Source of the DNA: Hankyongella ginsenosidimutans
Lineage (GTDB): Bacteria; Pseudomonadota; Alphaproteobacteria; Sphingomonadales; Sphingomonadaceae
Assembly (NCBI RefSeq): GCF_005144965.1
Contig: NZ_CP039704.1
Coordinates: forward strand, 1,968,001-2,032,000
DNA length: 64,000 bases
Direction of reading: 5' to 3'
Made by a program: the position numbers and the translations under genes. The notes under the pieces are model-generated. The model saw nothing but the letters and a program-made list of their open reading frames with translations, was not told the origin of the DNA and ran no database searches. Shown one piece after another: positions 48,919-58,870 of the stretch (positions are counted from its first letter, which is position 1; each line of letters starts with the position of its first letter).

Positions 48919-49293
48919 GAGCAACAGGTTGGCGGCAAAAAGCAAAAAGCCGCCGACCGCATAGCAGGCGATCGCAACCCAGAGGATAATCCCGCCGGCG
49001 CGGCGCATCCGCATGCAGGCGTGCGCCTGCGCCGGGTCAATCGGGCAGGGTGCGTTGCGGCTGCGCCAGCGCAGGAATACCGCCAGCGCCAGCATAAGCC
49101 CGGCGATGGCGAAGGTCCATTCCTTGCGCGCCGAGAGCCAGACGAGCGCTGGAATGTTGCTCGCGAGGCCCGCCATGACGGCGCCGGCGCCAAGTGCAAT
49201 CAGCAATGCCGGCAGGGCGCAGCACAGCAGCGTGGAGACGCTGGCGAATAACGCCAGCGTCGGAGCAAGGGTCTGTTGCGTGCTATGCTTCAT
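48916..49293 (-). CDS. MerT-like membrane transporter
   Basis: 125 residues from ATG 49293. Three or four membrane segments: ALFASVSTLLCCALPALLIA with a Cys pair in the first helix, as in mercuric transporters, WTFAIAGLMLALAVFLRW, a Cys-containing loop (NAPCPIDPAQAHACMRM), and IILWVAIACYAVGGFLLFAA. MerT moves Hg(II) from a periplasmic MerP to the cytoplasm. The upstream neighbour is a MerP-like protein, overlapping by 11 bases. Metal identity is not certain; no merA or merR is in the window. Confidence 0.72.
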   Translation of the reverse strand: MKHSTQQTLAPTLALFASVSTLLCCALPALLIALGAGAVMAGLASNIPALVWLSARKEWTFAIAGLMLALAVFLRWRSRNAPCPIDPAQAHACMRMRRAGGIILWVAIACYAVGGFLLFAANLLL

Positions 49294-49660
49294 TGGCCGC
49301 CCCGGAGCGGCGGACCGCCGACAGCTTGTAGCCTGATTTGATGACAAGATCGCCGATCTGCGCATCATTCATCGACTGACCAGGCTTGAACGTCAGGGTC
49401 AGGGTCTTGGTGTCGAGGTCGACCCGGGCTGCGGAGACTTCTGTGCGACGCTCGAAATTCTTCGTGAGCGCCGTCGCACAGAAGTCGCAGACCACGCCGA
49501 GAACGTCGACCACTGCGGTCTCGGCGCCGGCGGGCGGCGGGTTTGGCGGGTGCCGCCAGCGCCCGTGATCATGGGCAGCGGCGTCGTGCGTGTGTTGTGC
49601 CTGGGCGACGGCAGGCGTCAGCGACAGGGTTGCAGCGAGGAGGATGCGAAGTGCTGTCAT
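49283..49660 (-). CDS. Periplasmic heavy-metal-binding protein (MerP/HMA-like)
   Basis: 125 residues. Signal peptide LRILLAATLSLTPAVAQAQ, then a His-rich segment (HTHDAAAHDHGRWRH) and an HMA-like fold with VLGVVCDFCATALTKNFERR, where CDFC replaces the usual MTCxxC, followed by VSAARVDLDTKTLTLTFKPG. This fits a periplasmic metal carrier passing ions to the MerT-like protein encoded next. Confidence 0.78.
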   Translation of the reverse strand: MTALRILLAATLSLTPAVAQAQHTHDAAAHDHGRWRHPPNPPPAGAETAVVDVLGVVCDFCATALTKNFERRTEVSAARVDLDTKTLTLTFKPGQSMNDAQIGDLVIKSGYKLSAVRRSGAANEA

Positions 49661-49684
49661 TGGGGAAACTCCTGTTCCGGGATG

Positions 49685-50323
49685 TTAGAAACGGTAGGTG
49701 AAGTTGACGAGGGGCGGTTATCGGTGACGCTCCAGCCGGTCTCCAACAGGGCGGACCCCGTGAAGAACCGAAGCAGGGGTGTGACGCCGACTTTGTCCGG
49801 CAGGTCGGTCCGCTGGTCGAACTCGATCATGAACCAGGTATGCAGCGCGCCGGTGTTGGCGACATAGGGTGCAATTCCCAAACGCCCCGATTGCGTGAAG
49901 CTCTCGGTAAGATCGCCGGATTTCATCCAGCGCGTCTGGTAGGAGACGAAAACCGTCGAGTCTCCCAGTCAGCGATGCCGCCGATCCAGCCGGCGGGTGC
50001 TGACCCGCGCCTGCTGCCGTCCACGGCCTGCGTCGCACCGATCCCGCCGAGGGCATAGAGGTTGGCCTGGTAATCCTCGCCGAACCAGCGATGCAGCAGG
50101 CCGGTCGCCTGTACACCGTTCGTCAGCAGGTCGGCGCGGCGGTCCCATTCGCTGCGCAACCCTACGGAGACGCGGTTGGTCGGGGAATAATGCACCAGCA
50201 GCGCTGTATTCTGCCGGTCTGTTTCTTCAATGACTGTCCAGCCGCCCTGGTAGGAGACCGGGCGCGCTTCAGCGCGCGCCGCCCCAGCAGCAGAGCGACC
50301 ACAGCCCAAGCGCGGTGCGCCAT
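49685..50323 (-). CDS. Putative outer-membrane beta-barrel protein of the metal operon
   Basis: About 213 residues from ATG 50323 (MAHRAWAVVALLLG signal-like start). Beta-rich sequence: GGWTVIEETDRQNTALLVHY, NRVSVGLRSEWDRRADLL, YQANLYALGGIGATQ, GRLGIAPYVANTGALHTWFM, ending LVNFTYRF with a terminal Phe typical of barrel proteins. Three breaks (about 50270, 49955, 49715). It lies between the Cys/His-rich peptide gene and the MerP-like gene. Could be an outer-membrane entry or efflux component; family not recognised. Confidence 0.62.
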
Positions 50324-50387
50324 GGCGTAGCCTTTCCGTGATAGCATGGAAAACCCGGCGCAATGCACCGGGGTCGTACGGCAAGGC

Positions 50388-50753
50388 TTATGCGCGGGGA
50401 GGGTGGCTCGTACGCCGGGCCGGCGCCGGGGCGTTGCGCCGCGCTGAACTCGGCCCGGCTGAGACGTGCAAGGGTCCGCATCGGGGCAGGCCTTCCGGCA
50501 CGATCATTTGCGCGGTCCTGCAGCCGTTGCAATGCGGGCAGACCCCGCAGGACTTGTCGCAGTCTGCGCAGGCGGCCTTCTCGCTGTGTGCGACCGACCC
50601 GCCGTGGGTCATCGTCTCACCGTGCCCATGATGCGCCATCGCCATGCCTGCATCATGGCGACAGGGCGCAGAAGCCGTGGCCGCCTCCAACCCCGACAAG
50701 AGGGTGAAGACGAGCGCGATCACCAAAGCCAAGTATCGACCAGCGCGTCTCAT
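50388..50753 (-). CDS. Secreted Cys/His-rich small protein
   Basis: 121 residues. Signal peptide (LALVIALVFTLLSGLEAATA), then Met/His-rich HDAGMAMAHHGHGETMTHGG and a dense cysteine cluster, CADCDKSCGVCPHCNGCRTA. The composition indicates a periplasmic or outer-membrane-side metal binder for copper, mercury or a similar soft metal. First gene of the four-gene leftward operon. The intact frame and signal peptide support it; no family name. Confidence 0.68.
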   Translation of the reverse strand: MRRAGRYLALVIALVFTLLSGLEAATASAPCRHDAGMAMAHHGHGETMTHGGSVAHSEKAACADCDKSCGVCPHCNGCRTAQMIVPEGLPRCGPLHVSAGPSSARRNAPAPARRTSHPPRA

Positions 50754-50810
50754 TGTGCGCTCTGTAGCGCAAGAATCGCAAAATACACGGTGCTGCGGTC
50801 AACGGGTGCG

Positions 50811-51309
50811 TTACTGTGTCGAGAGTGCTTCGGCGACCACGACGATCCGGCCGCCCGGGATATCGACGACCGGGGCCACCGCCTCGCGGAACGGCACCAT
50901 GACCGTGACACCGTCATCCAGCGCGATGTCCAGAATGTCCCCGGCGCCAAAATTCTCGATGGCGCGCACGCGGCCGACGCTTTTGCCTGTCTCGGTCTCG
51001 ACGCGCAGGCCGATCAGGTCCGCCTGATAATATTCGCCCGGCTGATCGAGATCGGGCAGGCGGTCGCGCGGGATGCCGAGCAGCACCCCGCGCAGCGCCT
51101 CGGCGGCGGTGCGATCCGTGATTTCCGCAAAGCGCGCGACGATGCCGTTGCCCTGTTCGCGCGCGTTCACCAGCGTCAGCGTGCGGCCACCGGCGTCGAA
51201 GCTCTTGTGGCGGCGCAGGCTGTCCAGGCTGTCGGCGAGCAGTTTCAGGCGCACGTCACCGCGCACGCCATGGGCCGATTATCGCGGCAAGGGCGACGAT
51301 ATCAGGCAT
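50811..51309 (-). CDS. rimM: 16S rRNA processing protein RimM
   Basis: Ribosome maturation factor binding S19. Corrected N-terminus MPDIVALAAIIG, then HGVRGDVRLKLLADS; then a RimM domain (ITDRTAAEALRGVLLGIPRD) and PRC-barrel (GEYYQADLIGLRVETETGK, DILDIALDDGVTVMVPFREA). A loss of one or two bases near 51272 breaks the first 20 codons. Start ATG 51309. It follows rpsP on the same strand, the usual rpsP-rimM order. Confidence 0.93.
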
Positions 51310-51387
51310 CCGTAACCCTCTGCAGCGCCCCAGCCCTTCGAGTCTGGAGCGCGATGACATCAACGCAACTTGTCCCCTGCCTAATCG

Positions 51388-51462
51388 AGGGAGGGGTGGC
51401 CGACAGGCCGGGGTGGGTGCCGGGCGATCTGGCCCACCCCGGTGCTCCGCACCACCCCTCCC
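51388..51462. repeat. Palindromic repeat between rpsP and rimM
   Basis: The arm 51389-51416 (GGGAGGGGTGGCCGA ... GGGGTGGG) pairs with 51433-51462 (CCCACCCC ... ACCACCCCTCCC). It lies between two genes of one operon, so it forms a strong hairpin inside the transcript. Resembles a common alphaproteobacterial intergenic palindrome. Confidence 0.75.
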
Positions 51463-51490
51463 GTGAACGGAGGGGAGAGCCGCGCGATGC

Positions 51491-52050
51491 TCAGTTCGCG
51501 GTTTCGTCTGCAGCCGGTTCGGCAGCCGGAGCGTCTTCGGCAGGCTCTGCCGCCGGTTCTGCAGCCGGAGCGTCTTCGGCAGGCTCTGCGGCGGGAGCCT
51601 CTTCTGCTGGAGCGTCCTCGGCCGGTGCGTTGGCGGCGGCTTCTGCGGCGGCTGCTGCTTCCGCGGCGGCGGCTGCTTCCGCTTCAGCGGCGTCGCGTGC
51701 AGCCTGCTCGGCTTCCAGACGCTTCTGTTCCTTTTCCTCGGCGCGCTCGCGCGCCTTCTGGCCCGGCTGACCCTTGTTCGGGTTGTTGCGCGCCTTGCGG
51801 GTCAGCACGCCAGCGGCATCGAGGAAGCGCTCGACCCGATCGGTCGGCTGCGCACCCTGGACAGCCATTCCTTGGCCTTTTCCGCGTCGATCACCACGCG
51901 CTCGGCATGGTCCTTGGGCAGGACCGGATTGTAGATGCCGAGCTTTTCGATGTAGCGGCCGTCACGCGGGGCGCGGCTGTCGGCGACGACGATACGGTAG
52001 AACGGCCGCTTCTTTGCGCCGCCGCGGGCGAGCCGGATGCTGAGGGACAT
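51491..52050 (-). CDS. rpsP: 30S ribosomal protein S16 with long acidic C-terminal extension
   Basis: Residues 1-85 are S16 ([54 protein letters not shown]). A lost A near 51866 breaks EWLSKGAQPTD. The remaining 100 residues are a charged helix ([20 protein letters not shown]) and low-complexity Ala/Glu/Pro repeats ([20 protein letters not shown]), encoded by imperfect DNA repeats at 51515-51630. Alphaproteobacterial S16 often has an extension, but this one doubles the protein. About 187 residues. Confidence 0.93.
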
Positions 52051-52085
52051 GGTCTTCCTTTCCAGTTGCTGTTTCGGTCTTGCAG

Positions 52086-53536
52086 TTACTTTCGGCCGAA
52101 CTTGTTGAAGCCGGGCGGCAGGCCGCCGCCGCCCAGGCCAGGCAGGCCGGGACCACCGGGGCCGGGCATACCGCCCAGGCCCGGCATACCCCGCCGGCCA
52201 TCATCTTTCCGAGCGCGCCAAGCCCGCCCATCTTCTTGATCTTCTTCATGGCCGTCGACATTTCCTGGTGCATTTTCAGCACCTTGTTGACGTCCTGAAC
52301 GGTGGTGCCGCTGCCCTTGGCGATGCGGATACGCCGGCGCGCCGTGATGATGTCCGGGTTGGCGCGCTCCTTGGGCGTCATCGACAGGATCACCGCCTCC
52401 AGCCGGTCGAGGCTGCGGTCGCTGACGCCGGACGCCTCGATCTGCTTCTGGGCCTTGGCGATGCCGGGGATCATGCCCATCACGCCTTTCAGGCCGCCGA
52501 TGCGCTTCACCTGGGACAGTTGCTGGCGCAGGTCGTTCAGGTCGAACTTGCCGGCCATCATCTTCTTGGCCAGCGCTTCCGCCTCATCCTGCTTGATGCT
52601 CTCGGCGGCCTTCTCGACCAGGCTGACCACGTCGCCCATGCCGAGGATGCGCCCGGCAACCCGGCCGGGGTGGAATTCCTCCAGCGCATCGAGCTTTTCG
52701 CCGACACCGACGAACTTGATCGGTTGTTTGGTGACGGCGCGCATGGAGAGTGCGGCACCGCCCCGGCCATCGCCGTCCATGCGGGTGAGCACGACGCCGC
52801 TGAGGCCAATCTGGCCCGAGAACTGGCTGGCGACGTTGACCGCGTCCTGACCGGTCAGGCTGTCGACCACCAGCAGCACCTCGTGCGGGGTGGCGGTTGC
52901 CTTGACGGCCGCCAATTCCGCCATCAGCGCGGTATCGACATGCAGGCGCCGGCAGTGTCGAGCATCAGCACGTCAAAGCCCTGGAGCCTGGCCGCCTGCA
53001 GCGCACGCCTGGCGATGTCGACTGGCTGCTGGCCCGGATGATCGGCAGAGTCGCGACCTCCACCTGCTCGCCGAGCACGCGCAACTGCTCCTGCGCAGCG
53101 GGCGCTGCACGTCCAGCGAGGCCATCAGCACCTTCTTGCCGTCGCGGGTCTTCAGCCGGCGGGCGATCTTGGCGGTGGTCGTGGTTTTGCCCGAGCCCTG
53201 AAGGCCGACCATCATCACGATTGCCGGCGGCGTGACGGCAAGGTTCAGCAGCGCAGCATCGGCACCATCGTCGCCGCTCAGCATCTCGACCAGGGTATCG
53301 TGGACGATCTTGATGACCATCTGGCCCGGCGTGACCGACTTGATGACGGCCTCGCCGACGGCCTTCTCGGTCGCGCGGGTGACGAAATCCTTGACCACCG
53401 GCAGGGCGACGTCCGCTTCGAGCAGGGCGACGCGCACTTCGCGCATCGCCTCGCGCACGTCGGCTTCCTTGAGTGCGCCACGCCCTTTCAGGCGGTCGAA
53501 CACCCCGGTCAGCTTGTCGCTCAATGCCTCGAACAT
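52086..53536 (-). CDS. ffh: Signal recognition particle protein Ffh
   Basis: SRP GTPase for co-translational membrane targeting. N domain ([20 protein letters not shown]), G domain with [28 protein letters not shown] region and [15 protein letters not shown], and the Met-rich M domain ([40 protein letters not shown]). The C-terminus is Gly/Pro-rich and ends [10 protein letters not shown] at 52086. Breaks near 52190, 52955, 53020 and 53100. Same strand and order (ffh-rpsP-rimM) as in many bacteria. Confidence 0.95.
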
Positions 53537-53710
53537 GCAGGTCCTGGTCTCATGGCTATGCTCCGGACAAACGCCGACGACGCCGGTGGGCGAAACCTCG
53601 CTGACCGGCGGACATCCCCAGCCTCCCGGGCTGGTGGACGCGATGTGGCGCACGACTGGTGCAGATCAAGCGGCGCGCTTAGCCGCGCCGGCGGCAAAGT
53701 CAATCTGCGG

Positions 53711-53826
53711 GGTGAGTCAGTTTGAAACTCCACCGCCCACCCTGAGCTTGGACAGAAGGGCTGAGCGGCTCATGGTTCTGTCCGATCTCACCATGAGCGG
53801 TCTTTTCAAACTGACCCATTACCCAG
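53711..53826. repeat. Interspersed palindromic repeat, copy 3
   Basis: Starts GTGAGTCAGTTTGAAA, contains ACCCTGAGCTTGGACAGAAG and GCTGAGCGGCTCATGGTTCT with the partner CTCACCATGAGCGG, and ends TTCAAACTGACCCATTACCC. In this copy both hairpin arms carry CATG instead of CGTG, a compensated change. Lies between ffh and the aldolase gene. Confidence 0.8.
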
Positions 53827-53831
53827 CAAGA

Positions 53832-54586
53832 CTATTCCCGGTAGCCGGGGTCGAGGCGATCCATCCGCCGCTGCAGCGCGGCCCAGGAAAGGGCGGCGGC
53901 AGGCGCAAAGCTGTTGCGGGCCTGATGCTGCACAAGGGCATGCACGGCGGGATCGGTCGCGTAGAGGTTTGCACCCCCGATTGCGCTGCGATCTGGATGG
54001 CGCAGGCTTTCTCCAGCACGAAATGCACGAGAAAACATTCAGCGATATCCTTGCCGGTCGACAGGATGCCGTGGTTGCGCAGGATCATGACCTTGTTGTC
54101 GCCGAGGTCGCGCACCAGACGCGGCTGCTCGTCTTCCTCCAGCGCGATGCCTTCGTAATCGTGGTAGCCGACCGAGAGATAGAGCTGCAGCGCGGTCTGC
54201 GAGATCGGCAGCAAGCCATCCGCCTGGGCCGACACGGCGACACCGGCCAGCGAATGGGTATGGAACACCGCACCGACGTCGTGCCGGGCCTTGTGGACGC
54301 AGGAGTGGATGACGAAACCGGCCGGGTTCACCAGCCAGGGCGAGGGGCTGATCTTGTTGCCTTCGATATCGACCTTGACCAGGCTGGAGGCCGTGATCTC
54401 GTCGAACATCAGGCCCAGCGGATTGATGAGGAAATGTTCGTCCGGCCCCGGCACGCGCGCCGACAGGTGCGTGAAGATCAGGTCGTCCCAGCCGAAATGG
54501 GCAATCAGCCGGTAGGCGCAGGCAAGGTCGACCCGGGTGCGCCATTCCTCCGGCGACACCTTGTCCTTAAGCGAGGGTATGTCCAT
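53832..54586 (-). CDS. Class II aldolase/adducin-domain protein
   Basis: About 251 residues. Zinc-site and family motifs: ACAYRLIAHFGWDDLIFTHL, SARVPGPDEHFLINPLGLMF, FHTHSLAGVAVSAQADGLLP with the HTH metal ligands, and VMILRNHGILSTGKDIAECF. A break near 54030 changes the C-terminus; corrected, it reads ALSWAALQRRMDRLDPGYRE and stops at 53832. Substrate unknown; family members include fuculose- and ribulose-phosphate aldolases. Confidence 0.88.
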
Positions 54587-54695
54587 GGCGTGCTCCCCGA
54601 TGTATTTCGTCTACACCAGCAGAGACGCAGCGCGAGCGCAAGTCGCGTGGCGTTGGTTCCGGTCGATGGTGGTCATGCCCAACGCTGTGGGTCTC

Positions 54696-55620
54696 TTAAA
54701 AATCATAGAGGACGGTCGCGCGCAGGGTCGAGTCGATCTGTTCCCGGTTGTTGGGCGGGTTGGACTCCCGCTGCCAGAACCAGCCCAGCCGGGTCGACAG
54801 CGGACCGACGACCGAGACCGTGAGTGCCGCCGTGTTGGTGACGGTCGTATTCTGCGGCCCTGCAAACACCGAGGCATTATCGCTGAATTCAAGGCGCGGC
54901 AGCGGCTTCCAGCTGAAGGCGGAAGTGCCGCGGCCGATCGCCTGCACATCGCCGCTGCCGTCGGTGAACCGGATCTGCTGGGAGCCGGGGCCGGCTTCCA
55001 GATCCCAGAGAATTCCGCTGCTGTTGAGCACGCGGTAGCCAAGGCTAAGGGTTTGCGTGAAGCGGCGGGCGAACCCGCTCAGGCGATCCTGATCCCACTG
55101 CACCAGTGTGGACAGGTACAGGCGCTCGCCGAACTTGTAGTCGAATTTATAGCCGGCCTGGTAGCGCGCCCGGCTGACACTCCCCGGTCGGTCTGATAAT
55201 CGGCCAACCCGTCGATGGCGTGGCGCGTCGTCAAACCTTCCTTCTTGAGCGCCAGGTTGCCGTACACGCGGGTCGTGCGCGAATTGCCGCGCGCCAGCGA
55301 GGCCCCGGCTTCCACACGGCCCTTCCAGCCCTGAAAATAGCCCTGTGATGCAAGCAGCGACAGCCGCTCGGCCTCGCGGTTGTCGTAAAGCCTTTCACCA
55401 GCGCATCGATTTCCTCGACGCTGTTCGGGTTGGTCTGGCGGGCGACGCTGGCGATGGTTTCCAGTTTCGTGGCGTCGCCGCTTTGCGCCGCGGCGCGTAT
55501 CATCGCCGCGACCGGCTCAGGCAAGGCGGCCGTTTCGGCAAGGCACGGGCTGCTCATTGAGACCGCTATCAAAATGAGACTGGTGCGCACGCGTCCCCTC
55601 CGCAAGACGGGCGCAGACAT
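54696..55620 (-). CDS. DUF481 outer-membrane protein (YdiY-like)
   Basis: About 309 residues. Signal peptide region (TSLILIAVSMSSPCLAETA), an alpha-helical N-terminal part, then a barrel with GRVEAGASLARGNSRTTRVY, FDYKFGERLYLSTLVQWDQD, YRVLNSSGILWDLEAGPG and a final LRATVLYDF ending in Phe. DUF481 proteins are salt-induced barrels in enterobacteria. Breaks near 55385 and 55180. Start ATG 55620 preferred; 55656 possible. Confidence 0.8.
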
Positions 55621-55683
55621 GCCATCATCGGCTGGCGTGAGGCAAGGACCGTTCAACCTGCCAATCCTATCGCCTCTCAGGAG

Positions 55684-55796
55684 TGTCTCCGTTTGAAATT
55701 TTGCCGCTCACCCTGTGTTTGGACAGAAGGGCTGGGCAGCTCGTGGTTCTGTCCGAGCTCACCACGAGCGAATGTTCAAACTGAGGCATTACCCGC
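55684..55796. repeat. Interspersed palindromic repeat, copy 4
   Basis: Starts GTGTCTCCGTTTGAAATTTT, contains TTTGGACAGAAGGGCTGGGC and the hairpin CTCGTGGT ... ACCACGAG, and ends TTCAAACTGAGGCATTACCC. Same orientation as copy 3. It lies between the divergent DUF481 and panB genes. Confidence 0.8.
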
Positions 55797-55832
55797 CTCT
55801 CGCTTTTCTTCCGCCCCCGCTAGGGTCGGGCT

Positions 55833-56686
55833 ATGTCCACGACCTACACGCTCGATACCTCGACCAGCCGGGCGCACCCGACGCCGGCACCCATGCGCCG
55901 CCAGACGGTGCCCGGCATCGCCGCCCGCAAGGGCGCGGAGCCGGTGGTGATGCTCACCGCCTACACGGCGCGCTATGCCCAGTTGCTTGATCCGCACTGC
56001 GACATGCTGCTCGTCGGCGACAGTCTTGGCCAGGTGATCTACGGCCTGCCCTCGACCCTGCCGGTCACGCTGGACATGATGATCGCGCATGGCGCTGCCG
56101 TTGTGCGCGGCTCTTATCGATCCGTCGTCGTGGTCGACATGCCGTTCGGCAGCTACGAGCAGTCGCCGGAGCAGGCGTTCGCCAACGCCGCACGCGTGCT
56201 GAAAGAGACCGGCTGCGCCGCGGTCAAGCTGGAGGGCGGCGCTGCAATGGCTCAGACGATCGCGTTTCTGGTGGCCCGCGGCATCCCGGTCGTCGGGCAT
56301 ATCGGCCTGACGCCGCAGGCGGTCAACGCGCTCGGCGGCTATGGCGCGCGCGGGCGATCGGATGCGGAGCGCGCCAAAATCCTGGACGACGCCAAGGCGG
56401 TCTGTGCGGCCGGCGCGTTCGCCATGGTGGTCGAAGGCGTGATCGAGAGCCTGGCGGTCGAGATCAACGCGAACGTCACATGCATCACCATCGGCATCGG
56501 GGCCTCGGCCGCCTGCGACGGGCAGGTGCTGGTGACCGAGGACATGCTGGGCCTGTTCGAGCGCACCCCGCGTTTCGTCGAGCGCTTTCACGATATTGCC
56601 ACCCAGATCGATGCGGCGGCGCAGCGTTACGCCGAGGCCGTGCGTACCCGCCGCTTCCCGGAGCGTCCAATCTCTATGCCGGATGA
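55833..56686 (+). CDS. panB: 3-methyl-2-oxobutanoate hydroxymethyltransferase
   Basis: First step of pantothenate synthesis. Motifs: [40 protein letters not shown] with metal-binding Asp, [40 protein letters not shown], and [11 protein letters not shown] with the catalytic Glu. A lost C near 56658 reads past the stop; corrected, the protein ends [10 protein letters not shown] at 56686, 285 residues. Confidence 0.94.
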
Positions 56687-56790
56687 CCGATTGCGTGCGC
56701 ACTCGAGCGCAAAAGCGCTGTACAGGATCGATACGCTCGCACTAATGTCCGCCCCACGAGACAAGACCGGTAAACAGAAAGCCTCCAGAC

Positions 56791-57548
56791 GTGGCCAAAG
56801 CCCCCACGCCAACGACAGATGACCCGCTCGCCGACGCTTTCATCCGCGAGGTGGACGACGATTATCGCCGCGACCAGCTGGCGCGACTGTGGCAGCGCTA
56901 CGGGCGCGGCTTGCTGGTGGTCGCCGGCCTGTTCCTGGTCGGGCTTGCCGGCTACCTCTACTGGCGCGATGTGCAACAGAAGGAACTGGCCAATCAGTCG
57001 GTCAGCTACACCTCAGGGCTGAAACAGCTTGAAGGCGGGGATGTGACGGGGCGACCAAGACCCTCGAGGCGCTCTCAGCCAGTGGCTCGCCGGGATATCG
57101 GGCACTCAGCCGCCTGGCGCTGGCCGGCGCCGCCATCCGCAAGGGCGAAAAGGCGCAAGCCCTGAAAATTTATGATGCACTGGCCGCAGACTCCAAGGTC
57201 GCCGCGCCGTTTCGCGATCTGGCGCGCCTGCGCGCGATCCAGCTCCGCTTCGACGAAACCGCACCGGAACAGCTCATCAAGCAGCTTCAGCCGCTGGCGC
57301 AGGATGGCGGACCATGGTTCGGGCCGGCCGGCGAGCTGCTGGCGATCGCCTATCTGGACGCCAAGCAGCCGGATGCAGCGCGTGCGCTGCTCGACTCGAT
57401 CGCCAAGAGCACGAGCGTGACGCCGAGCATCCGCGTGCGTGCCAGCCAGATGGCCGCCATGCTGCCGCAAGCGTCGGCACAGCCTCCCGTGACCAAGCCC
57501 GCAGAAGCCGCGCCGGCTGACGCCGCGCCCGCCAAGGAGACGAAATGA
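56791..57548 (+). CDS. YfgM-like membrane-anchored TPR protein
   Basis: About 253 residues from GTG 56791. One N-terminal membrane span ([20 protein letters not shown]) after a cytoplasmic helix [20 protein letters not shown], then periplasmic TPR repeats ([40 protein letters not shown]) and a Pro/Ala tail. One break near 57048. YfgM-type ancillary proteins of the translocon are encoded directly before bamB, as here (ATGA overlap). Confidence 0.85.
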
Positions 57549-58866
57549 GGCATTCCCGCCTGCTGCGCGCTAGCCTGCTCTGCGTGGTCGTGGCGCTTGC
57601 TGCGTGCGCATCGACCAAGAAAAGAAGGACGACGAGTTCGAGCGCGAACGCATCCCCGTCCTGCTGTACGAACAACAGATCGAGGCGGATCCGTCGCTCG
57701 CCGACGTCCGTGTCACACTGCCGGAGCCATACGCCAACCGCGACTGGCCACAGGCCGGCGGTGCCCCGCCAAGGCCATGCACCACCTGGCGCTGGAGGAC
57801 CAGCTTTCCGTACGCTGGCGTCGCTCGATCGGTGCCGGAGATGACATCAGCACGCGCCTGGTCTCCGTGCCGGTGGTCGCCAATGACCGGGTGTTCGCGA
57901 TCGACACGCGCGGGCGCATCACCGCGCTGGCGCTCAAGACCGGCGAGCGTCTGTGGAGCGTGCCGCTGAAGGTACGCAAGGAAAGCAAGGCGCTGGCGTT
58001 CGGCGGTGGTGTCGCCGTTGATCAAGGGCGGCTGTTCGCGACCTCAGGATACGGCTTTGCAGCAGCCTTCGACGCTGAGACCGGCAAGAAACTCTGGCAG
58101 GTCGAACTGGGCGTGCCGCTGCGCGGCCGCCGGCGGTGCGGGACGGCCGGGTTTTCGTCATGACCATCGACAACCAGCTCTATGCCCTGTCGGCGGACAA
58201 GGGCGAGCAGCTTTGGGACTCGTCCGGCCTCGTCGAGAGCGCGGGGCTGCTCGGCATTGGCGCACCGGCGGTCACGGCGGAGTCCGTCGTGGTCGGCTAT
58301 TCTTCCGGCGAGCTGAATGCGCTGCGCGTTGAGAACGGGCGCACCACCTGGCAGGATTCGCTGTCGCGCACCACGCGCCTGACCGCGCTGGCCGACCTGA
58401 CCGACATCGATGGCTCGCCGGTGATCGACCGCGGCCGGGTATTCGCGGTCGGCCACGCCGGGCGCATGGCGGCGATCGACCTGGCGACCGGGCAGCGGGT
58501 CTGGGAGCAGAACATCGGCGGCACCAGCACGCCGTGGGTCGCGGGCGATTACATTTACGTCGTCAGCAACGAGGGGCAGGTCTTCTGCCTCACCCGCAGC
58601 GACGGCAAGGTACGCTGGGTCACCCAGCTTCAGCAGTTCAGGAACGTCGAAAGCGCAAAGGCATCGTGCGCTGGCAGGGGCCTGTGCTCGGCGGCAACCG
58701 GCTGGTGCTGCTTTCATCGAACGGCTACCTGGCGTCCATCTCGCCCTACACCGGCAAAATCCTCTCGGTCGACCGCTTGAAGGATGGCAGTTACCTGCCA
58801 CCGATCATCGCCGAGGGTGCCCTGCTGGCGATGACGACGGACGCCAAGATCACGCTGCTCCGGTAA
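57545..58866 (+). CDS. bamB: Outer membrane assembly lipoprotein BamB
   Basis: BAM-complex beta-propeller. Signal peptide RASLLCVVVALAACAS with lipobox; then PQQ-like blades such as VFAIDTRGRITALALKTGER, LFATSGYGFAAAFDAETGKK, VVVGYSSGELNALRVENGRT, VFAVGHAGRMAAIDLATGQR and YIYVVSNEGQVFCLTRSDGK. Breaks near 57615, 57760, 58125 and 58655. About 440 residues. Together with the bamE gene at 20.5 kb, two BAM lipoprotein genes are in the window. Confidence 0.93.
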
Positions 58867-58870
58867 CGGC

